DNA of 64,000 nucleotides, taken from positions 1-64,000 of the forward strand of contig NW_024883045.1 of the NCBI RefSeq assembly GCF_019059575.1, written 5' to 3'. The translations under genes were made by a program, and so were the position numbers. This stretch comes from Amphibalanus amphitrite. Taxonomy: Eukaryota; Arthropoda; Thecostraca; Balanomorpha; Balanidae. Each line of letters begins with the position of its first letter. The first letter of the stretch is position 1. Positions 1-16,153 of the stretch are shown in pieces. The notes under the pieces were generated by a model. It was not told where the DNA came from. It worked only from the letters and a program-made list of their open reading frames with translations, and searched no databases.

Positions 1-96
1 AAGTTTATATCAAACTCACCCCTGGGGGGTGGTGAGTTGATGGTTTTGGATTTTTCAAAATTTCTCGGCTAAAGAGCTAGGGGTGAGTTGATAAAA
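1..96. repeat. Short inverted ATATCAACTCACC motifs, left group
   Basis: Copies of a 13-bp motif (TCAACTCACC core) occur here in both orientations around a short palindromic CCCCTGGGGGG. The same motif recurs in direct pairs at 2296-2331 and 2674-2706. This suggests the two ends of one repeat element of about 2.7 kb, cut by the window edge. The family is not recognised. Confidence 0.4.
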
Positions 97-1747
97 TGCC
101 AGTGTTTAAAAAAAGGATGTGAGAACACATCCTAAAAGAAACCATCAGAAAAATGGTAGTAGTTTGGCAGCAGACCTCACATTCATGAAAACGCAATCAT
201 GTCAAACACAGCGCTATCAAAATGGCTTGATTTTAGCAGCATCATTTTTTTCGCTTTATGATACTTAGTTTTACTTAGAACATTCTGAACTTGGCTAGTC
301 ATGTGTCCTCAAGCCAACGGTATCAAAACTGGCAATATATTTTGGAATTACAAGTGTATTTTCTTGTAATTAAAACACATTGTCAGTTGCGGGTCAAGGT
401 TGATATGCCTCTGACAGAGATAATGGATTGAAATGAAAGAATACATATACTTCTGAGCTTTTGTTGACTGGTAGTCAACAAAATATTTATGAAGTGAAGT
501 GAAGCGAATCTAATTCGGACCGTATTCTATAAGGTGAAATAAGCGACATAAAACAGAATTCGGCATCAAAAGCCAAAATTAACCCTCGCACTTATAGGCG
601 GGCGAACGGACCACCTCGGCTTTTCGCACATAACTCGCGCAAAAAGCGGCCGATCACGACGAAACTTTCAGTACCTCTCGAGTTTATCAATTTTATACAT
701 GTTCTAAAGATTTCATGACCCTGACTCAAATGGTTTTTGACTTGTGACCTGATTCTCGAGACCATGCTTGGCCGGAATCGCGATTTGGCGTAGTCGGCTC
801 ACATTATCCGCGCATTTCCAGTCTTTTTGTGATTGTAACGTCCAAACATGTAAATGATGTTGGTCCCACGCAGTATTGTGGGTGTCAACTGTCAAGGTCA
901 CCTGAAGGTCAGGTCAGGTCATTGACCTTTGGTGACCTCGGTTCACTTTTGGAGTTTTACATGTTTCTAGGGTAGTTTTTTCGCGCCGATTTCGAATTTA
1001 ACATGCATTTGATCATTTATGAAGTAGTTTTAGTGCCTTCGTAACATGTTACGACACCGTCAGTGGTAGCTGACACTTGACACTCCCTATGGATAGCCGG
1101 CAGGACACCTACTGGTTGACCTGACCTGACCTGGCCTAAATGTACGAAGACATCTGTGATCAAAACTAACATGACATTCGTGATCAGCAACAGCCAAAAA
1201 ATAATAAACTCGCTTTACGAACTTCAAATAACCCCCTATTTTCCCGACTTCTGGGTAATTGACCTGGCCTGGAAGGTTAACCAATGACCTAGGACCTTAA
1301 AGTTGGTTATCATCGGCTTCTTCGCGTCTCGGGCAACACGGTCATTTTTTCCGCGAAGCTCTAGCTCCACCAGGGGCCAAACGACGATGGGATTCCAACG
1401 GACCCCCCTCCCCCCCCCTATACGTTAAACGCTGGCAAAACACGAATACGGGCGAGGGCTAAACACCAGTCAATTTCTTTATATTGTTTGTTCCATTTAA
1501 TTTTGTCACTCATTCTCGGTTGGCAACTGCCAAGCAGGAAAACTAATCAGTTTCACGAGATCAGAATGCCCGCGCTGTTAGCCATACAGAAATGACAGTT
1601 CTGTCATTTTCGAAACCACGAATAATTATAACAGTTTTTTAATCTGTATGCAATATAGGTGTTCTATAGTGTTCCTTTGTAGCTTGTAGGGAGCCATCTT
1701 GAGACTTGACAGGGAGTTGTGCTGTGCCTTTTGCATGTTAGGTATGT
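97..1747. other. Non-coding stretch, probably PCYT2 intron
   Basis: No reading frame here looks like a gene. A short GGTCA cluster lies near 905-925 and its complement (TGACC) near 1117-1135. The C-rich run at 1405-1420 is a homopolymer. The stretch lies downstream of the last visible PCYT2 exon on the minus strand. That protein still lacks its C-terminus, so this is most simply intron sequence. Confidence 0.4.
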
Positions 1748-2018
1748 CCACAGAAAAAAAAAACTTTGGGGTTACTGATGTTAGTTGTCGGACCTTCGTC
1801 CCCGTCTTGAGTTGAGATGTTAGTTTCACAGCGTTTCGGCCAGTTACTCTCCGGCCGTCGTCACTCGTCAGGTGTTCTTTGACCCTCAGAAGGACCTGGA
1901 TGTTGGTGGCGTTGCGCCGTACGCGTCAAACAGTTCGAAAGCTCATGTAGTCAGCGGGAATCGAACTCGGGTTTCCCCGGTGATGGTCCACGGTTGTAAC
2001 CACTCCACTATCGAGGCA
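1748..2018 (-). repeat. tRNA-derived SINE
   Basis: On the minus strand, 2018-1951 reads as a tRNA-like head. It has an A-box-like TAGTGGAGTGG and a B-box-like GAGTTCGATTC with near-consensus spacing. A body follows down to a T-run near 1750. The body segment 1769-1860 is repeated in inverted orientation at 2024-2117. This is the architecture of a tRNA-derived SINE; the parent tRNA is not clear because the anticodon arm is degenerate. Confidence 0.6.
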
Positions 2019-2023
2019 GATTT

Positions 2024-2153
2024 GACTACGGCCGGAGAAGTTACTGGCTGAAACGTTGTGAAACTAACATCTCAACTCAAGACGGGGACGAAAGTCCGAC
2101 AACTAACATCAGTGATACTAACAGGCCTCGTCTCAAGCATTCAGAAAAAAAAA
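2024..2153 (+). repeat. 5'-truncated SINE body copy with A-rich tail
   Basis: This matches the body of the minus-strand SINE at 1769-1860 in the opposite orientation, without the tRNA-like head. It ends in an A-run of about a dozen residues near 2143-2155. The two copies form an inverted repeat around the tRNA-like head. Short frames starting MKLTSQLKTG on both strands are products of this repeat, not genes. Confidence 0.55.
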
Positions 2154-2295
2154 AAACTAAAGCTTTTGGGGGTTGATGGAATGATGTGGGGAAAGAAAAG
2201 GAGAAGAGTTGGTGTAATTGACTTTGTCTTACCTGCAGACCCATATTTCATGCTAATATGCATGCCTACCAGCCTGGTATCAGCTTTTATCATGT

Positions 2296-2706
2296 ATATC
2301 AACTCACCACCTGATGGCATATCAACTCACCACCTGTCACTTTTCTTAAAATTATAAAAAAGCGTTGTTATAGGTGAAACCCAAAACTACCTGGGATCAA
2401 CAGTAAATTGATGGTAGTTTCTTTCCCAGTGCATGTTGTTTCATGAATATCCACCGTCTTTGCTGTAGGGTGGGGGCTTTTCCTTAGTTTCAAAATCAGA
2501 AGAAAAAAAGGACTTTGATAAAAGTAATGTGTTAAGAAGGCACTGCACCACATGCATGCCTTTCTCAGCTATATGCATCACTTATTGGTTGCTTCACTTC
2601 ACAGAAAAATAAAACTGAAAATTGGTTTACAAATGGATGAGCAGCACACATTTTAACATTTTTCGAGCAATTTATATCAACTCACCACCCCATATCAACT
2701 CACCCC
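2296..2706. repeat. ATATCAACTCACC direct repeats, right group
   Basis: The motif occurs as two close pairs (2296/2319 and 2674/2692). The second pair is followed by CCCC, mirroring the inverted copies at the start of the window. About 340 bp between the pairs shows no other feature. Confidence 0.4.
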
Positions 2707-2885
2707 GGTTTACGGTACTCAAATATAGTTACCTAACCAGAGTTTTGTAATTTTGGTAATTTACATTCTGATTCAATTAAGGATTCAGTGGATGAAAATA
2801 TGGATGTCAAATACACGGGCACCCAGCTACCCCATCCTGCAGCGATACAGCAGCAGTCCACGGAGCGTGGCGACAGCAGTTCTCA

Positions 2886-9246
<6,361 letters not shown>

Positions 9247-9529
9247 TTATGAGACATAACTGATATAAGTATTTATTAATACGATTTATGAGAGTGAAAA
9301 CGTATGCGTCAGCACAGGCTCTCGCGTACGATTTTCTGATTGCCGGAAAAGTATACTCCTACCATAGAAAAGTTGCTGATTTAGGGCGTGTACGCAGTCT
9401 CCTCAGGCGAGAAGCCTTTTGCGTCGTCCGGCCAATCCCGTTCGATAACCGCAACCGAGCCCCCGGCGCCGACCTCGAACGGTCCGACAACGCCGGACAT
9501 TGACCGGACAACGTAGGAACTTCGTCGCC

Positions 9530-9890
9530 GGTCACGTAGCTCAGTCGGTAGAGCGTTGGACTCCGCGTGGTGAGAGCAAGCGTCCCCGGTTACAACAGTC
9601 CGGGTTCGAAGCGCGACGGGCGCTTGACATTTATGGGCCTCCTGACAGGTATGGTTGCGGTTTGTGGCAGGCCGTAGCCAGATGAAGTACGTCAGTGAGG
9701 GGACCGGCCGTGCGTGGCTTTGTGCGCACGTTAAACTTTGGACTTTAAATTCTGCCATAGAACTGGAATTGCGCGATCGGAGGATAGAGGGCAGGGTCAC
9801 CGCAACAAGCTTCGCTTAGCGGTGGCTCTGTCCCTGTGAATCCTTCCTATCAAAAGGTTCGGACTAACCTTTTTTTTAATCTCGGAGACT
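9530..9890 (+). repeat. tRNA-derived SINE
   Basis: It begins with a tRNA-like head: the A box TAGCTCAGTCGGTAGAGCG and, about 55 bp later, the B box GGGTTCGAAGC. A non-tRNA body ends near an AAGGTTCGGACTAACC palindrome and a T-run at about 9868-9878. The long gap between the boxes and the missing pairing in the arms argue against a working tRNA gene. Confidence 0.6.
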
Positions 9891-10039
9891 CCGAACCCAG
9901 GGCTAGTCTACACTGGCTAAAACCGCAGAGATAGCGAGCCGCGAACTAAAACCTCCAAGACAGCCGACCACCATGGTTGGTTCTCCTGAAAGCCGCTAAC
10001 TAACGCCCCAGCGTCCGTCGAGCTGGAACCAGAGACCGG

Positions 10040-11080
10040 CTTACTGGGACCGGTGGGCTGGGACAGGGCATGGTGGGCTGGGACAGGGGATGGTGGGCTG
10101 TGGGCTGGGACAGAGGACAGTGGGCTGGGACAGGGTACCGTGGGTTGGGACAGGGTACGGTGGGTTGGGACAGGGTACGGTGGGCTGGGACAGGGGACGG
10201 TGGGCTGGGACAGGGGACGGTGGGCTGGGACAGGGGACGGTGGGCTGGGACAGGGGTCTGTGGTCTGGGACGGTAGGCTGTGGGCTGGGACAGGGGTCTG
10301 TGGGCTGGGAAAGGGGACGGTGGGCTGGGACAGGGGACGGTGGGCGGGGACAGTGGGCTGGGCTGGGACAGGGGACGGTGGGCTGGGACAGGGGACAGTG
10401 GGCTGGGACAGGGGACGGTGGGCTGGGACAGGGGACAGTGGGCGGGGACAGGGGACGGTGGGCGGGGACAGGGGATGGTGGGCTGGGACAGGGGACGGTG
10501 GGCTGGGACAGGGGACGGTGGGCTGGGACAGGGGTCGGTGGGCTGGGACAGGGGACGGTGGGCTGGGACAGGGGACGGTGGGCTGGGACAGGGGACAGTG
10601 GGCTGGGACAGGGGTCTGTGGGCTGGGACAGGGGACGGTGGGCTGGGACAGGGGAGGGTGGGCTGGGACAGGGGACGGTGGGCGGGGACGGTGGGCGGTG
10701 GGCGGGGACAGTGGGCTGTGGGCTGGGACAGGGGATGGTGGGCTGGGACAGGGGATGGTGGGCTGGGACGGGTCTGTGGGCTGGGACAGGGGACGATGGG
10801 CTGTGGGCTGGGACAGGGGACGGTGGGCTGGGACAGGGGACAGTGGGCTGGGACAGGGGATGGTGGGCTGTGGGCTGGGACAGGGGATGGTGGGCTGGGA
10901 CGGGTCTGTGGGCTGGGACAGGGGACGGTGGGCTGGGACAGGGGAGGGTGGGCTGGGACAGGGGACGGTGGGCGGGGACAGTGGGCTGGGACAGGGGACG
11001 GTGGGCTGTGGGCTGGGACAGGGGACGGTGGGCTGGGACAGGGGTCTGTGGGCTGGGACGGTGGGCGTGGGCTGGGACAA
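10040..11080. repeat. 20-bp minisatellite
   Basis: About fifty copies of GGTGGGCTGGGACAGGGGAC, with A/G variants and a few shortened units. The unit length is not a multiple of three and contains no stops, so several frames stay open for more than 300 codons on both strands (PxP-rich or GWDRG-rich). These frames are not genes. Confidence 0.97.
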
Positions 11081-11322
11081 AGGACGGCCGTCACACGAGG
11101 GAAGTAATCAGCGGTTCAGACCATCAATCAAAGGCCAGTGGGGATATTGTGCAGCAAGATGGCGCCAGTTAAAAAAAAACTGAACAAGCAATTTACCTAC
11201 TGGGATTGAATGCCCTTGGTGACATTCACCAATCACCGGGGTAACCACAGGAGTGAATCACCAATGTTACAGAAAAATCAGTTACCAAAAGATGAATACA
11301 CTGTCATCACCTCCTCCATAGT

Positions 11323-11694
11323 TGTAGCCGCCGAGCCGCTGTTCGCTGTAACGGACATTATTTTCGATTCGTTGGGTGAGATGCCTTTGGTGAAATGCGA
11401 AACTTCAGCTAATGATTTATTCAAATCTTAGTTCATCTCTATGTCATGTCATGTCATGTCGTTAAAGCTTTATGCATCTTACGGCTCAGTGCTAAATCAA
11501 TTAGTATACACAAACCTACGCATCGTAATACAGCAATCGAAAACCCACCAATTTTAGCCTTTTTCGATGACCTGGAAATTTAAATTAAATCTCGCGGGCA
11601 TCGCACGCGAATATAACTAACGGCGCCGCCACATGACAGACTATTTACAAGTATGTACAATACCGTATCGGAATAACGTGATGAGGCGGCAACA
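11323..11694 (-). repeat. BEL/Pao 3' LTR
   Basis: 372 bp bounded by TG and CA. It matches 15767-16148 along its whole length, except that it has two fewer ATGTC units in a pentamer run near 11440. Confidence 0.92.
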
Positions 11695-12044
11695 CTCCCC
11701 ACCTTGACCCGATCAGGGCTCAACACTCACTACACAACTGCACATGCCATTAAAGCTGACCACTGTACAGCATACACTTAAGTGACCTTTGTGGCATCAA
11801 CTTTCTAACGCGCCATGCAAATGAGCGCCTGCCACATTTGAGCCCTATTTGGTTCAATAACAGGTCCCAAATACTACCGCGCTAAACAAGCACTATTCAA
11901 CTGTTAGAACGTCAGCATGACAAGCACCAACACAAGGTTCATCACCGATCCATCAATTGTCTCAACTATTTCTGGTCACCATCAGTGCGGCATGGTGCTC
12001 TGACGAGTAGCACCTTACAGAGATGCTATATCTTTGTGTTCTCA

Positions 12045-12359
12045 CTATTCTGTCTCCAAGATGAGAACGAGCTTCGATATCGGCCTCTTCAGAACTGACG
12101 TCTCGGTCTGTACCATTGCAGATCGGACGAAGCCTTTCCGGTCCGGGAAAGTCTCTTTGATTCGGCCCAGAGGCCACCTGGAGCGTGGTGTGCTCGTATC
12201 CATGACAAGCACTACGTCATTAACTGCTAGATTTCGTTCCACCTTGTTCCACTTGTGTCTCAGTTGTAATAGCGGCAAATACTCCCGAATCCATCGTTTC
12301 CAGAAGATATCGGCCAAATACTGCATTTGTCTCCATCTTCTGCATTTGTGATGATGCAC
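12045..12359 (-). pseudogene. BEL/Pao integrase C-terminal remnant
   Basis: The frame contains [13 protein letters not shown] and then [20 protein letters not shown], the conserved region after the integrase core in BEL/Pao polyproteins. It is out of frame with the integrase core ORF upstream, so the polyprotein is broken. Confidence 0.75.
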
Positions 12360-12780
12360 CAGGTGGGTTGAATATCCACGTGATGCCCTCCTTCAGGAGA
12401 AATTCGTGGACTTTCTTCTCTTGAAGTCTCTTCAACTCTTCGCGCAATTCTTTCTCGGCCGCCACAAAGTTGGTACCGTTGTCCGACCGTATAAACGTAG
12501 CCTGACCTCTCCGAGCCTGGACACGCCGCAATGCGTTGATGAATGAACTGGTGTCGAGGCTCTCGCATAGCTCTATGTGTACAGCTCTACTGGAAAGACA
12601 GCTGAATAAAACAGCATATCTCTTGAGCTGTTTTCTACCGATTTTCACATAAAATGGACCAAAGAAGTCCGTTCCAACTTGGCTGAACGCACCCATGTGC
12701 GCTGTCGTTCTTTCAGAGGTAAGGGAATCTCGTAATGTCCATCGATATAGCGTGTTCCCGCTTCGACCGTTTTCAACCAC
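12220..12780 (-). pseudogene. BEL/Pao integrase core, damaged
   Basis: GTDFFGPFYV and FIRSDNGTNF carry the first two acidic residues of the integrase triad. After WIFNPPGA the sequence departs from the family ([10 protein letters not shown]), and the third acidic residue is not in its usual context. This indicates a small deletion or frameshift. The N-terminal part joins abruptly to sequence downstream of the protease region, so a large internal deletion removed RT and RNase H. Confidence 0.8.
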
Positions 12781-15191
12781 ACTCTGTCCTCCACTGACAG
12801 TCCCACGTCGGTGGAGCTGCCGTTGTCTTCGAATTCCTTATTATATAGCGAGACGAACTTCTCATGAATATCAGAATCACCTCTGAGTACACTGACTCTG
12901 TTTACTCTTGCCGCTCCATGATCTCTGGTGGATCGGAGTTCTCGGGGTCCATACACAGCCCAGCCCAGCTCTGAACGGAACGCAAATGGCTCGCCTTCAC
13001 CGCCTCTCCTGACCTCAAGTGGACACAAAGCCTCGGGACAGTTTCCGCCAATCATGAGGCCGATCTCAGCGTCTACTTGTGTCAGAGGAATTCCCTCGAG
13101 ATGCATCCATTTACCGATGTCGGCTGGGGTTGCGATGTCCTCGTGTTTAACTGGTATCCTTTCAAGTGTGTAGGTGGGTGGCAGCTGAACAGCAGTTGAA
13201 GAATGAAGGCCTGTAATAGATAAGCCCTCGACTACTTGACATTGTACGGACTGATTTTCAGAAGCAGCAGTCATCATCGTCAGCCTTGTCGCTTTTCCCT
13301 TGACGTTCAGCCTTTTAAGCAGAAGATCCGTGCAGAATGTTGCACTTGACCCGAGGTCCAGAAACGCATGAGTGACGACCGATCGTGAGCCGTCAGGTGA
13401 TCGAACTAACACGGGTATCACTGCCATCATTGTGGACGAGTCTCCGCGAGCACCGGCCGCCACTTCTGCGCCGTCTATTTCCAATCGTCCGTTTCTTACG
13501 ACGGCTGCCGGCCCTGCACTGCTACCACTGCTTTGCTTGCTTGTAGCAGAAAATTCGGAAGGAGATGCCTGCTTGTCGTTGTGCAGCGGAGTCGGATGGC
13601 GACCCTTGCAGATCTTGCAGGACAGCCTTTTTGTGCACACACTGATCTGATGCCGCTGCCGAAGGCACCCGAAGCAAAGTCTTTGTTCAACGATGAACGT
13701 TCTTCTCTTTTCATAGGGCTCATGATTCAGCCTCTCACAGGAATCCGTTGAATGCTGCTCGGCACAGTACAGGCACGTCATCACCCGAGGAGATGCGTCC
13801 TTATTGACACCTGTTGCAGACACGATATGAGGCTTCTTACCGCTTCCATCTGGCTTGGTCAGCTTCCCGAAGGTGGGATCTGTGATTTTTCTCACTTCTC
13901 TGTCAACGAAAACTACGATGTCTTCAAATGTCACCTTTCTGTTTGCTTCTTCCTTTATTTGTATCACTCTGTTGCGCCAGCTGTCCTGGCAGTGATAGGG
14001 AAGCTTTTCCACTATCTTGCGCATCGTTCTTGGATGGTCAGTCTCTCTCGACCCTGGAGGTATATCTTTCATCACGTTGAGACACGACGTGAGCGCGATG
14101 GAGAACTTGTCCAGGCTGTCCACATCACCCGGCTTGATAGAATTCCAATCAGTCAGCATGTCGACAAATGCTGAAGACACCGAATCAGGGTCTCCATATC
14201 GCCTGTTGAGCAGGCGCCTGGCCTCCAGATAACCCGACCCATCTGACATATGCGCGCATCCACGTACGATATCAAGAGGCTTCCCGCGCAAATAGGTCTG
14301 AAGATAATAAAGCCTCTCGTCGGGATCATCAGTTTTACTGGCGACTCTGGAGTCGAAAGCTCTAACAAAACTGCGATACTTCGTTACATCGCCGTCGAAG
14401 ACCGGTATCTCCAGCTTAGGCAACTGGCCCTTCTGAAGCTGAGTGAGCAGCACCCTTGAGTAGTCTGCCTGCTGTGACTGCTGAGGCTCTGTATGACCCC
14501 TCTGCTCTGTCGCTGCTCCTGCTGCCTCCGTGTCGTCTATGCTCCTAGCCTCGTGCGTGGTGGGCTCCCGCGATCTCCCAGACGGTCCATCAGAACAGCG
14601 ACGCTCTTGGGTAGGGTTCCTGAGCCCTGTTTCTGGCTCAGCATTCCCAGAAGTCAGAGACTGAGAGGACGGCTGGTTTTGTCGGTCGGAGAAGGATGTG
14701 ACTGGTCGTGCCGTGGCCGCCATGCCCTCTGGCTGATCAGCTTCCGCCAGGATCTTCTCTCTTGCCTCCGATTCTGCAAGCTCGGTTCTTATCATTAGTT
14801 CCTCTCTACGAAGCCGAAGATTCAGCTCCTCCAATTCGATTTTACGTTTCTCCTGCAGAAACGAGGCTCGTGCCAGCAATGCAGCTCTTTTTGTCGCTTC
14901 AATAGCTCGCAGTGAGCGCACTGAGGCGGCAGAGGCGGAAGTGTGACAAGAGACAACTGACTCGCCACACACGGATTGGTCATTCAACGCCGCCTCAGTT
15001 ATGGAGTCGTTATCTTGTCCGTTGTTGTAATCGGCGTCTTCTCGGTTCCTGCTAGAACCATCGTCCTTTTCATATCTCATAAGCTCTTGCAAACGTCGAA
15101 CTAGAACGGCCTTCGTGCCCTTAATATTTGCGTGTCTCTCCCTCAGTCGCTCTTTCAACTCACTCACGGTAAGTCTGTCAAGCTTGTCCAT
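12645..15191 (-). CDS. BEL/Pao Gag-protease polyprotein fragment
   Basis: 848 aa. Residues about 5-45 (LTVSELKERLRERH...VLVRRL) look like a SAP helix-extension-helix domain. A coiled-coil stretch follows. A Pao-type capsid region begins QLPKLEIPVFDGDVTKYRSF. There are zinc knuckles (CLYC...C and CFGCLRQRHQISVC) and a retropepsin A17 motif (FLDLGSSATF). The frame then reaches the start of the RT region (VEDRVWLK, DGHYEIPLPLKE) and breaks off in a short unrelated tail. Gag packages element RNA and the protease cuts the polyprotein. Confidence 0.88.
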   Translation of the reverse strand: MDKLDRLTVSELKERLRERHANIKGTKAVLVRRLQELMRYEKDDGSSRNREDADYNNGQDNDSITEAALNDQSVCGESVVSCHTSASAASVRSLRAIEATKRAALLARASFLQEKRKIELEELNLRLRREELMIRTELAESEAREKILAEADQPEGMAATARPVTSFSDRQNQPSSQSLTSGNAEPETGLRNPTQERRCSDGPSGRSREPTTHEARSIDDTEAAGAATEQRGHTEPQQSQQADYSRVLLTQLQKGQLPKLEIPVFDGDVTKYRSFVRAFDSRVASKTDDPDERLYYLQTYLRGKPLDIVRGCAHMSDGSGYLEARRLLNRRYGDPDSVSSAFVDMLTDWNSIKPGDVDSLDKFSIALTSCLNVMKDIPPGSRETDHPRTMRKIVEKLPYHCQDSWRNRVIQIKEEANRKVTFEDIVVFVDREVRKITDPTFGKLTKPDGSGKKPHIVSATGVNKDASPRVMTCLYCAEQHSTDSCERLNHEPYEKRRTFIVEQRLCFGCLRQRHQISVCTKRLSCKICKGRHPTPLHNDKQASPSEFSATSKQSSGSSAGPAAVVRNGRLEIDGAEVAAGARGDSSTMMAVIPVLVRSPDGSRSVVTHAFLDLGSSATFCTDLLLKRLNVKGKATRLTMMTAASENQSVQCQVVEGLSITGLHSSTAVQLPPTYTLERIPVKHEDIATPADIGKWMHLEGIPLTQVDAEIGLMIGGNCPEALCPLEVRRGGEGEPFAFRSELGWAVYGPRELRSTRDHGAARVNRVSVLRGDSDIHEKFVSLYNKEFEDNGSSTDVGLSVEDRVWLKTVEAGTRYIDGHYEIPLPLKERQRTWVRSAKLERTSLVHFM

Positions 15192-15199
15192 TTTGTGAC

Positions 15200-15766
15200 T
15201 TCCGCCAGTTGCGTCCGATTAACCAATCAAATGCAGCACAGTGGACCGATTGATCTGCTGTGATGCGTTGAATGCGATCGTCTCTCACGTCAGGTCAGGA
15301 CGAGACGAGACGTCAGCCATGAAGCGCGTATGAACTCGCCTTCAGACGTTTTCAATTGGTGCAGTCAATCTGTCACGCAAGTCCACTAAAGCCGTCGTTT
15401 CCTTGGAAATACAAGAGCTTTTCACATTTTGCAATCATTCTTAGGCCTCATCTCGCAAGCTATTGCAGTCTTGCCAACTTAATCTCGCTTACATCCAAAT
15501 ATGTCATTGTTCTTGCATAGTTCTATGCTTTACCTTCTCGTTTGGCTTTAACTTCGCACAAAGCTTTATCTTAAAGCCTTTACTTGAATGCACTGGCTTT
15601 AACTAAATGCTTTAGCTTGAATGCATCAGCTTAAACTTAACTGTGAAAAGTTTTAAATGCAAAGCCTTTAAACTAAATGCAAGCTTCGACCTCGAACAAA
15701 GCCTTAACTTTAAGCCTTTACTTTAATCCATCAGCTTTAAGTTAAGTTAAATGCTAAAGCTTTAAC
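15200..15766. repeat. BEL/Pao leader with degenerate CTTTAACTAAATG repeats
   Basis: Between the 5' LTR and the gag ATG, 15530-15766 is a diffuse repeat of CTTTAAC/TAAATGC motifs. No clear tRNA primer-binding site beginning TGG was seen next to the LTR. Confidence 0.5.
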
Positions 15767-16148
15767 TGTAGCCGCCGAGCCGCTGTTCGCTGTAACGGAC
15801 ATTATTTTCGATTCGTTGGGTGAGATGCCTTTGGTGAAATGCGAAACTTCAGCTAATGATTTATTCAAATCTTAGTTCATCTCTATGTCATGTCATGTCA
15901 TGTCATGTCATGTCGTTAAAGCTTTATGCATCTTACGGCTCAGTGCTAAATCAATTAGTATACACAAACCTACGCATCGTAATACAGCAATCGAAAACCC
16001 ACCAATTTTAGCCTTTTTCGATGACCTGGAAATTTAAATTAAATCTCGCGGGCATCGCACGCGAATATAACTAACGGCGCCGCCACATGACAGACTATTT
16101 ACAAGTATGTACAATACCGTATCGGAATAACGTGATGAGGCGGCAACA
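15767..16148 (-). repeat. BEL/Pao 5' LTR
   Basis: 382 bp, TG...CA, matching 11323-11694. It carries five ATGTC pentamers where the other LTR has three. Confidence 0.92.
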
Positions 16149-16153
16149 ATAGT

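Larger units (their letters stand above)
11323..16148 (-). mobile_element. BEL/Pao LTR retrotransposon, RT-deleted
   Basis: A 4.8-kb element on the minus strand with LTRs at both ends and a perfect 5-bp target duplication ATAGT at 11318-11322 and 16149-16153. The LTRs differ almost only in the number of ATGTC pentamers, so the insertion is recent. A purine-rich tract (AAGGTGGGGAG) precedes the 3' LTR. The coding part holds gag, an A17-type protease, and damaged integrase remnants. Reverse transcriptase and RNase H are absent. It needs help from a complete relative to move. Confidence 0.93.

Noticed and set aside
9917..11183. Very long frames (up to 387 aa) on both strands
   Set aside because: All lie in the 20-bp minisatellite. 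The unit lacks stops and is not a multiple of three, so several frames stay open by chance.
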